Shown one piece after another: positions 21,579 through 28,340 of a stretch of 35,081 bases of DNA. The stretch comes from Anaerolineae bacterium. Its GTDB lineage: Bacteria > Chloroflexota > Anaerolineae > DRVO01. The stretch spans positions 1 through 35,081 of the forward strand of contig JABLXR010000042.1 of assembly GCA_013178015.1 (NCBI GenBank). Reading direction: 5' to 3'. How positions within the stretch are numbered: position 1 is the first letter of the stretch; each line of letters begins with the position of its first letter. The notes under the pieces are model-generated. The model searched no databases, had not been told where the DNA came from, and saw nothing but the letters and a program-made list of their open reading frames with translations. The position numbers and the translations under genes are program-made.

Positions 21579-24358
21579 CCGACACCCTACTGCTGACGGG
21601 GGCGACCGGCTTCCTGGGAACGCAGGTGGCCCGCTGGCTCGTGGGCAACACCGACTGCCGGCTGATTGCTCTGGTACGGGCTGACGACCGGGAGGGAGCC
21701 GAGCGCCACCTGGCTCGTTCCTGGTGGGACTGGCCGGAACTGGCCGGCGCTATCGGCGACCGGGTGGAGGTCCTTCGCGGTGACCTGACCCTCGACCGGC
21801 TTGGTCTCGACGGGGAGACCTACCGGTACCTCGTCCGCCGCCTGACCTGCGTGGTGCACGCCGCTGCGGGCCTCCGGTTCGACGCTTCCGAGGCCGAACT
21901 CAGGCGGGTGAACGTCGAGGGCACGGCCCGGCTTCTGGAGCTGGCCCAAGCGGCGCATGCCGACCACGGCCTGACTCGGTTTGCCCACCTGTCCACCGCT
22001 TACGTCGCCGGTCGGAGGGAGGGCGACGTCGCCGAGGCCGACCTGGGCGAGGGCGCCGGCTTCCACGGCGCCTACGAGAGGACCAAGTACGAAGCCGAGA
22101 GGCTGGTTCGGGGCGCGGGCCTGCCGACCTCGGTCTTTCGCCCCGGATTCGTGGTGGGGGACTCGCACACGGGCGAGATCAAGACGTTCAATACCCTATA
22201 CTACCCGCTGCGGCTCTATCTCAACGGCCGGCTGCCCGTCCTGCCGTGCCGACCCGACCTTCGGCTCAACCTGGTGCCGGTGGACTACGTGGCCGAGGCC
22301 GTGGGCCGGCTGACGTTGGACCCCCGGGCCGAAGGGCTGACCTTCCACCTCACCGCCCCCACGGAATCGCTCCCCACCGCTCGGGAGTTGGTGGCGTTCG
22401 TGCGGGGGTGGGCGAGGGAGACCTTGGGGCTGTCCCTGCCACGGCCCTGGTTCGCTCCCTTCCTGCTATCTCTGGCGCCGGCCGCCGGAAGGCTTCCTGG
22501 GCGCACCCTGACCAACCTGTCGGCGTTGGCGCCGTACTTCGGCGAGCGGCGTCGCTTCGTCCGCACCAACACCGACCGCCTCCTGGGTCCATACCGGCTC
22601 GACTGGCGCCAGTTCCTGCCCCGGCTGCTGGAGTTCGCCGCCTATCAGGGGTTTCTGCATCGCTCCGATCGGACGGTACAGGAACAGCTCCTCTTCCGCC
22701 TGGGCAGCCGGTCCCGGCCAGTTCGCTACCACGACATCGTCCAGGGGCGGCTGGTCTCCCGCAGCGCCGCCGAGATCCGGGAGGACATCCTGACGACCGC
22801 GGGGGCAATGCGGGTGCTGGGGGTGGAGCCGGGTGACCGGGTGGCTGTGGTGGGGCTCAACAGCACCCGCTCTCTCATCCTCGACGCGGCCATCGGTCTG
22901 GTGGGTGCGGTGAGCGTGCCTCTCTACTACACCAGTCCTCCCGCCGACATCCGCTCCATCCTGGCGGCCAGTGGGGCGCGGGTCCTGTTCGTGGGAGCCC
23001 CTGCCGTGCTCGCCCGCCTGGACGAGTTGGAGAGCCCGGTGCCGGTGGTCTCCTTCGGGCGCGAAGGCGCCGGCGGGGGTGCGGCTCGAGCGATGGCGTG
23101 GGAGGACTTCCTGGCCCGAGGGCGCGGCGTGGAGGTCGAGCGGACGGCTCCGGTAGGCTTCGGGGACGCGGCCACCCTGCGCTACACCTCCGGCACCACT
23201 GGTCGGCCGCGGGGAGTGGTCTTCCGGCACGAGCACCTGCGCTACATGGCCGAGTCGCTTGCCTCCCTGCCCCCCTGGCGGGTGCGCCATCGAAGGGTAG
23301 TCTACCTCTCCTTCCTGCCCATGAACCACGTGGTCGAGGGCATCCTGGCCACCTACTCCCCCTACTACGTCCCCGCCCCGCTGGACCTTTACTTCCTGGA
23401 GGACCTGCGGGAGGTCGCCCGGGCGCTGCCCGCCGTGCGGCCGACCATGTTCTTCTCCGTGCCGCGGGTATACGAGAAGCTGTGGGAGCGGTTTGAGACC
23501 AGTGGGCCGGGCCGGGTGTACCTGCGAGCCTCCGGGGCAAGGCGGCGCCTGCTGCGGCCCCTGGTGCGGGCCGCGTTCCTGCGGCGGGCAGGGCTCGACC
23601 GCTGCGCCCAGCTCATCGTGGGCTCCGCCCCCTCAGGCGAGGGGCTGCTGCACGCCTATGGCGAACTGGGGATCGAGCTGCACAACGCCTACGGGCTGAC
23701 CGAGGCGCCCCTCGTCACCCTGAATCGAGTAGGGGCCAACCGCCTGGGCACCGTGGGCCGCCCCCTGCCCCACACCCAGGTGCGCATCGCCAACGATGGC
23801 GAGGTGATGGTGCGCGGACCCCAGGTGACACCGGGCTACTTCGAGGCCCAATCCGAGCCTCCGGTGCGAGACGGCTGGTTGTTCACCGGCGATCTGGGGC
23901 GGCTGTCCGACGATGGTTTCCTCATCCTGGAGGGCCGCAAGAAGGAACTCATGATCACCTCCTACGGCAAGAACGTGCACCCGTCACGGGTGGAGGCGCG
24001 GCTGCAGCAGGTGCCTGGAGTGACGGAGGCCCTCCTGGTGGGAGACGGTCGGCCGTACTGCGCTGCCCTGCTGTGGGTGGAGGGGGTGGTTCTCACCCCC
24101 GAGGATAAGGCACTGCTGGATGCAGCTGTTGCCCGGGCGAACCGGGACCTGTCTCACCCAGAGCAGATCAAGGCCTGGGCGGTGCTCCACCACGACCTTA
24201 GCGTGGCGGGAGGTGAGCTCACGCCGAACCTCAAGCTGCGGCGGACCGAGGTGATCAGGCGGCACGCGGGGGTGGTGTCGGCCCTCTACGGCCAGGGAGA
24301 GCCGCCGGATTCCGTCCTTCACCTGGGGCGAGTGGCGCGGGAGGTGCTCGGTGGCTAG
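21575..24358 (+). CDS. Reductase-adenylation fusion: NAD(P) fatty acyl reductase-like domain plus long-chain acyl-CoA synthetase-like domain
   Basis: A 927-residue two-domain protein. Residues about 1-370 form an extended short-chain dehydrogenase of the thioester reductase / male-sterility type: GATGFLG at 9-15, HLSTAYVAG, and catalytic Y167-x3-K171 (YERTK). Residues about 415-900 form an adenylate-forming domain closest to long-chain acyl-CoA synthetases: TSGTTGRPRG from 538, NAYGLTEAP, FTGDLGRLSDDG at about 770, GRKKELMITSYGKNV, and K887 in NLKLRR for the A10 lysine. No phosphopantetheine carrier motif (GxDSL) is visible. In carboxylic acid reductases the order is adenylation-carrier-reductase; here it is reversed and carrier-less. 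A likely role is to activate a fatty acid and reduce the acyl thioester to aldehyde or alcohol. The GTG start overlaps the preceding stop, and the stop overlaps the next start. Confidence 0.87.
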   Translation: MTDTLLLTGATGFLGTQVARWLVGNTDCRLIALVRADDREGAERHLARSWWDWPELAGAIGDRVEVLRGDLTLDRLGLDGETYRYLVRRLTCVVHAAAGLRFDASEAELRRVNVEGTARLLELAQAAHADHGLTRFAHLSTAYVAGRREGDVAEADLGEGAGFHGAYERTKYEAERLVRGAGLPTSVFRPGFVVGDSHTGEIKTFNTLYYPLRLYLNGRLPVLPCRPDLRLNLVPVDYVAEAVGRLTLDPRAEGLTFHLTAPTESLPTARELVAFVRGWARETLGLSLPRPWFAPFLLSLAPAAGRLPGRTLTNLSALAPYFGERRRFVRTNTDRLLGPYRLDWRQFLPRLLEFAAYQGFLHRSDRTVQEQLLFRLGSRSRPVRYHDIVQGRLVSRSAAEIREDILTTAGAMRVLGVEPGDRVAVVGLNSTRSLILDAAIGLVGAVSVPLYYTSPPADIRSILAASGARVLFVGAPAVLARLDELESPVPVVSFGREGAGGGAARAMAWEDFLARGRGVEVERTAPVGFGDAATLRYTSGTTGRPRGVVFRHEHLRYMAESLASLPPWRVRHRRVVYLSFLPMNHVVEGILATYSPYYVPAPLDLYFLEDLREVARALPAVRPTMFFSVPRVYEKLWERFETSGPGRVYLRASGARRRLLRPLVRAAFLRRAGLDRCAQLIVGSAPSGEGLLHAYGELGIELHNAYGLTEAPLVTLNRVGANRLGTVGRPLPHTQVRIANDGEVMVRGPQVTPGYFEAQSEPPVRDGWLFTGDLGRLSDDGFLILEGRKKELMITSYGKNVHPSRVEARLQQVPGVTEALLVGDGRPYCAALLWVEGVVLTPEDKALLDAAVARANRDLSHPEQIKAWAVLHHDLSVAGGELTPNLKLRRTEVIRRHAGVVSALYGQGEPPDSVLHLGRVAREVLGG

Positions 24359-24893
24359 CCCGCTACTTGCCCTTCTCAGCGCCTACACCCCCCAATGGGT
24401 CAGGCGGCGCCAACTGGTCCGGCTCCTCCAGGTGACGGCAGAGGCATTCGAGGTTCCCCTGCCGACTCAGCGCCGTAGCTGTCCAGAGCTGCTGGAGGAC
24501 TACGCCGCCTTAACTGCGCGCCAGGCAGCGGAGGCGCTCCGGTCCGGCCAGGACCTGGCGCCGATCCGGGAACGGCTGTACCGCGGGGCGCGGGGAATGG
24601 GATGCGATTTGAGGCACTGGCTGCACGTCCGCACCCCCACCCAGGTGATGGCGGCTGCCCGCCTGGCCTACCGTGCTCTGGGGATAGACCTGAAGGGCTT
24701 CCCCGACGGGAGCATCGTCGTGAGCCGCTGCTGTTTCGCCCGGCACTACTCCCCGGAGGTATGCCGGCTCATCTCGGCGCTGGACGCCGGGCTACTGGCG
24801 GGTTTGTCGGGCGGGGGCAGGCTGGAGTTCTCCCAGCGGATCACCGAGGGCGCGGCCTGTTGCCTGGCGAGGCTGGAGCCACTGCCGCAGTGA
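24351..24893 (+). CDS. Cysteine-rich protein of unknown function
   Basis: A 180-residue, mostly helical protein. Cysteines lie at 44, 84, 127, 128, 138, 170 and 171. The C-terminal half (SRCCFARHYSPEVC, a spacer of about 30, then TEGAACC) recalls the cysteine spacing of the ATC hydrolase-like / 4-vinyl-reductase-like group, but the match is by eye and weak. No signal peptide or membrane segment is obvious. GTG 24351 is preceded by GAGGTG at 4 nt and lies within the end of the fusion gene (8-bp overlap). Its own stop overlaps the GTG of the oxidase gene. Sandwiched between acyl-activating and alcohol-oxidising enzymes, it may bind or hand on a metal centre or an acyl intermediate. Confidence 0.72.
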   Translation: MASPLLALLSAYTPQWVRRRQLVRLLQVTAEAFEVPLPTQRRSCPELLEDYAALTARQAAEALRSGQDLAPIRERLYRGARGMGCDLRHWLHVRTPTQVMAAARLAYRALGIDLKGFPDGSIVVSRCCFARHYSPEVCRLISALDAGLLAGLSGGGRLEFSQRITEGAACCLARLEPLPQ

Positions 24894-26182
24894 AGACGGC
24901 CGTCGTGGTGGGGAGCGGCGCCGGTGGTGCCGCCGTGGCCCGAGAGCTTCAGGGCCGCTTCCAGGTGACCGTGCTGGAGGCCGGAGGCGAGTTCCGGCCC
25001 TTCCCTGTATCGCTGGCCGCGGCCGAACGCATCAAGCGAACGGGTCTGCTGGTTGACGAGCGCCTCATACGGCCGCTCTACCCCGCCATGCAGATCCGCA
25101 AGACGCGCGAGGGCCTGGTGCTCGTGAATGGGGTGGGCACCGGGGGCACCACCACCGTATCTACCGGCAACGCCCTCCGATTGGATGCCGGCGTGCGGGC
25201 TATCGGAGTGGACCTGGACCGGGAGTACGCGGAAGTGGCGCACGAGGTGCCTATTACCGCGGCACACGAGCGGCTCTGGCGCGAGCCCACGCGCGAGCTG
25301 TTCCGCGCCTGCGCCGAGCTGGACCTGCGGCCCCGGGCCATGCCCAAGATGGGCCGCTACGATCGTTGCGCTAACTGCGGCCGCTGCGTTCTGGGCTGCA
25401 GGTACGGCGTGAAGTGGGACGCCCGGGCCCACCTGGCCGATGCACTGCAGAGGGGGGCGACTCTGCTCACCCGGCACCGAGTGGAGCGGGTGGTGATCGA
25501 GGGAGACACGGCCACCGGGGTGGTGGCGCGGCACTGCGGCCTGCGGCGGTTCTTCCCCGCCAACCTGGTGGTACTGGCAGCGGGAGGCCTGGCTACTCCC
25601 GTCATACTGGAGAGGTCTCGCCTGGCCTGTGAGCCCACCCTCTTCGTGGACCCGGTGCTCTGTGTGGCTGCCCGACTGCCCGGTGCTCGACAGAGCCGGG
25701 AGATGCCGATGCCCTTCTACGTCGAGGGTGACGGTTACATCATCTCTCCCTACTTCGACTACCTGAGCTTCTTCTTCACCCGGTCCTGGCGCCATCCGGC
25801 CCAGGACATCGTCTCCCTCATGATCAAGCTCGCCGACGATGCGGTGGGCCGTGTAGCCGGCACCCGGGTGGACAAGCTGCTCACCTCTGCCGACCGGCGC
25901 CGCCTGGATGAGGCCGCCTCGCTCTGCCGCCGCCTGCTGGCCCGTATCGGCATCCGGCCCGGGGACACCTTCCTGGGGACGCTGAATGCCGGCCATCCCG
26001 GTGGCATGCTGCCTCTCACCGAACGAGAGGCCGGGACCCTTCACCACGACCGGCTCCCCCCCAACCTGTACGTGGCCGATGCCACCCTGCTTCCGCGCTC
26101 TTTGGGCGGCCCGCCCATCCTCACCGTGCTGGCCCTCGCCAAGCGCGTGGCCCGAGCGGCGGCGGAGCAGGTGGGGGAGTAG
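24890..26182 (+). CDS. GMC-type FAD oxidoreductase with ferredoxin-like cysteine motif
   Basis: A 430-residue flavoprotein of the glucose-methanol-choline family, closest in layout to long-chain alcohol oxidases. The FAD-binding start VVVGSGAGGAAVAREL (GSGAGG at 8-13) and VLEAGGEF are followed by NGVGTGGTTTVSTGNALR. Next comes C160-x2-C163-x2-C166-x3-C170 (RCANCGRCVLGCRYG), the spacing of a 4Fe-4S ligand set. The C-terminus shows LNAGHPGGM, with H in the catalytic region, and YVADATLLPRSLGGPP. At 430 residues it is shorter than fungal and plant fatty-alcohol oxidases and has no membrane segment. The GTG start overlaps the previous stop (GTGA). A role in oxidising a long-chain alcohol made by the upstream fusion protein is inferred from context. 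Confidence 0.87.
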   Translation: MKTAVVVGSGAGGAAVARELQGRFQVTVLEAGGEFRPFPVSLAAAERIKRTGLLVDERLIRPLYPAMQIRKTREGLVLVNGVGTGGTTTVSTGNALRLDAGVRAIGVDLDREYAEVAHEVPITAAHERLWREPTRELFRACAELDLRPRAMPKMGRYDRCANCGRCVLGCRYGVKWDARAHLADALQRGATLLTRHRVERVVIEGDTATGVVARHCGLRRFFPANLVVLAAGGLATPVILERSRLACEPTLFVDPVLCVAARLPGARQSREMPMPFYVEGDGYIISPYFDYLSFFFTRSWRHPAQDIVSLMIKLADDAVGRVAGTRVDKLLTSADRRRLDEAASLCRRLLARIGIRPGDTFLGTLNAGHPGGMLPLTEREAGTLHHDRLPPNLYVADATLLPRSLGGPPILTVLALAKRVARAAAEQVGE

Positions 26183-26256
26183 AATGCTGATGGCGCCGAT
26201 ACGACGCAGATCAGCGCTGATCGGGTGTGGCCTAGACGAGAGATAGATTGGCGAGA
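26183..26256. repeat. Convergent-junction repeat, copy 2
   Basis: Beginning right at the oxidase stop codon, gaatgctgatggcgccgata and the following gcagatcagcgctgatcgg resemble the elements at 13979 and 28225. The region lies between the oxidase gene and the convergent HDOD gene and contains the short palindrome atcagcgctgat. It could act as a bidirectional transcript end. Confidence 0.5.
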
Positions 26257-27123
26257 CTAGCGTTCCATCCCCGGACGGAGGCCCAGCAGGCGCTCTGCCT
26301 CGGCCACCGCTCCCGGCATGGCTTCCGCCAACTCGACTGTCTCCCGCTCACTCCAAGAGAGCTCTTGGAGAGCCGTCGCATCCGGGGAGCAGGGCAGGCC
26401 GTCCATGTCTGCACCGATGCCGGCCATGAGCGCCGCTGTGTTGGCGATGTGGATGGCGAAGGCCAGACGTCTGGCTGCTCCGGCTCGCGCTGGTGCGTGG
26501 TGCCAGGCTACGGCCTCGACGATGTGTTCGGGCAAGTTCCAGCCGCTGAGCACGGCGGCGCTCACTTGGGCGTGATGATGGCCTAGTAGCCGGTACTCTA
26601 CTTCCGTCCAGTCCACGCCCGGCTCTTCCTCGACGGCCGCCCGCCACTCGGGTTTTCCATCGAGCAGCAGGTCCAGCACCAGTTTGCCCACGTCGTGGAA
26701 GAGGCCAGCCACGTGGGCTTCCGATGCTGGAGCCAACCCGCGGGCGCTGGCGATCCGCTCCGCGCCTTCCGCCACGGCCACTGAGTGCCGCCAGAGGCCG
26801 CGCGGCTCCAAGGAGTAGGCGGGCAGGGCACACGACAGCCAGGCGTGCGCCGCTAGGCCCACCACCGCCTTGCGCACTGTCTCGAAGCCCAGGTAGGCGA
26901 TGGCCTCGTCGAGGGAGCCGATACGCCGGGGGAGACCGTAGTAGGCCGAGTTTACCATCCTCAGGAAGTGGCCGCTCAGGGCTTGATCCAGCGATAGCAC
27001 CTGAGCTAGCTCCGAGCGGTGAGACTGAGGGTCGCGAGTAAGCTGCAGGGCCCGGATCAGCGCCTGCGAGAGGGGCGGGATCTGTCGCAAGGCCCGGGGG
27101 ATCTCGATGGCGGCCACCTTCAT
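26257..27123 (-). CDS. HDOD domain protein
   Basis: A 288-residue stand-alone HDOD protein, a signalling domain related to HD phosphohydrolases. The N-terminal part carries LPPLSQ-like IPPLSQALIRALQL and SLDQALSGHFLRMVNSAYYGLPRRIGSLDEAIAYLG, the family's most typical stretch. The middle keeps an HD pair (LFHDVGKLVLD) and a later HHH and WHH. Many HDOD proteins have lost the HD residues, so this one may retain metal binding. ATG 27123 has GGAGGT 5 nt upstream; ATG 27156 is an alternative. Roles are usually in regulation of motility, stress or two-component output, but the target is unknown. It is convergent with the oxidase gene. Confidence 0.88.
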   Translation of the reverse strand: MKVAAIEIPRALRQIPPLSQALIRALQLTRDPQSHRSELAQVLSLDQALSGHFLRMVNSAYYGLPRRIGSLDEAIAYLGFETVRKAVVGLAAHAWLSCALPAYSLEPRGLWRHSVAVAEGAERIASARGLAPASEAHVAGLFHDVGKLVLDLLLDGKPEWRAAVEEEPGVDWTEVEYRLLGHHHAQVSAAVLSGWNLPEHIVEAVAWHHAPARAGAARRLAFAIHIANTAALMAGIGADMDGLPCSPDATALQELSWSERETVELAEAMPGAVAEAERLLGLRPGMER

Positions 27124-27475
27124 GCCCACCTCCGGCAGTCGCTTGGCTGGGGCCATCGAGGTTGCCTCGGCTGGGGAAGCGACCCAGTCCTTGTGTAGCA
27201 GGGTTGGGGGCCTGTGGCAGCGCCCACTGCACCTCCAGGTGTGTGCGGTCGGAGATCACGTCGCCGGTGGGCTCTGCCCCAGCCCGGCTGCGGGCGACGC
27301 CACGGCCACCGAGCGACCCCCCGCCGGCCGGAGGGCCGACTGTCGCCGAGCCGCTGGGGTAGTATCGGCAGGAACGGCAGATGCTTTACAGTCTCCAGCG
27401 GGGCGGCTGGCTGGACCGGCGCCGCGTGGCGCCCTACACTCGGCCCATGAGACTATTGCCCCCGGGGGATGTGCC
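27124..27475. other. Divergent intergenic region
   Basis: About 350 bp between divergent genes with no supportable gene. A candidate promoter for the downstream hydrolase lies at 27412-27440. A 14-codon frame from ATG 27447 overlaps the hydrolase start and is not supported. Confidence 0.5.
27412..27440 (+). promoter_or_regulatory. Candidate promoter of the isochorismatase-like gene
   Basis: TGGACC (27412-27417), a 17-nt spacer and TACACT (27435-27440) each match four of six consensus bases. The leader would be about 29 nt. Confidence 0.35.
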
Positions 27476-28228
27476 ATGGCAGCCGATCTGAGACTCACCT
27501 TCCGACAGCAGACTCCCAAGACGACCGGACGTACCGGATGGTGCGTGCATGAGTTCGAGGCTATCTGGCCCGCCGGTCAGACGGCCTTCGTCGTGGTGGA
27601 CATGTGGGACACGCACTGGTCCTGGGGCGCCACCGAGCGGGTGAACGTCCTGGCGCCGCGGATGGACGCCGTGCTCAAGGCGGCCCGGAAGAAAGGTGTC
27701 CTCATCGTGCACGCCCCGTCGGACACTATGGACTTCTACCGGGGTCACCCGGCGCGGGAATGGGTGCTGTCGCTGCCCCTGGCAGAGCTGCCTGCGCCGG
27801 CAGAGCACGACGACCCGCCCCTGCCCATAGACGACTCCGACCACGGGTCAGACACGGGCGAGCCGACCTGGAGCCGCCCCTGGACGCGTCAGCACCCTGC
27901 CATCGAAATCGCCGAGGGGGACGCCATCAGCGCCGACGGGCAGGAGCTCTACAACATCGTGGCCGCCCGGGGGATCAGGAACGTGATCTACGCCGGCGTG
28001 CACACCAATATGTGTGTGCTGAACCGCCCCTTCGCCATCAAGCAGGCGGTGCGCTGGGGCCTCAATGTGGCCCTGGCCCGAGACCTGACCGACACCATGT
28101 ACAACCCCATGCGGCCGCCCTACGTGAGCCACGAGGAAGGGACGGCGCTGGTGATCGGTTACATCGAGAAGTTCTGGTGCCCCACTTTCACCAGCGACGA
28201 CCTGACGGCGGAGCGGATGCGACAGTAG
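27476..28228 (+). CDS. Isochorismatase-like cysteine hydrolase
   Basis: A 250-residue protein of the isochorismatase-like (cysteine hydrolase) family, which includes nicotinamidases, carbamoylsarcosine amidases and ureidoacrylate hydrolases. The first beta strand holds the catalytic aspartate D42 (FVVVDMWDTHW). The nucleophile is C180 in VHTNMCVLNRP, preceded by the usual cis-peptide-like G-V-H. The lysine of the D-K-C triad is not obvious: the segment where it is expected reads HPAIEIAEGDAIS. ATG 27476 follows GGGGGA, and homology starts soon after; the longer open frame back to 27107 is not needed. An amidase role would fit the creatininase and amidohydrolase genes elsewhere in the window. 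Confidence 0.85.
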   Translation: MAADLRLTFRQQTPKTTGRTGWCVHEFEAIWPAGQTAFVVVDMWDTHWSWGATERVNVLAPRMDAVLKAARKKGVLIVHAPSDTMDFYRGHPAREWVLSLPLAELPAPAEHDDPPLPIDDSDHGSDTGEPTWSRPWTRQHPAIEIAEGDAISADGQELYNIVAARGIRNVIYAGVHTNMCVLNRPFAIKQAVRWGLNVALARDLTDTMYNPMRPPYVSHEEGTALVIGYIEKFWCPTFTSDDLTAERMRQ

Positions 28229-28333
28229 AACGCTGATGACGCTGACACCACGCTGAATTGCGCTGATAGGTAAGGAGACAGTGATGAAAGCTCAGCGCAG
28301 ATCAGCGTCTCATCAACGTCATCGGCGTTCCAC
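28225..28333. repeat. Large inverted repeat between convergent genes, copy 3
   Basis: Arms 28225-28267 and 28291-28333 (43 bp each) are inverted repeats with 33 of 43 positions matching, around a 23-nt loop. The left arm begins with the hydrolase stop codon. It is related to the elements at 13979 and 26183. It lies between convergent genes (hydrolase and sulfatase) and could act as a bidirectional terminator. Confidence 0.75.
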
Positions 28334-28340
28334 TTGCCTA

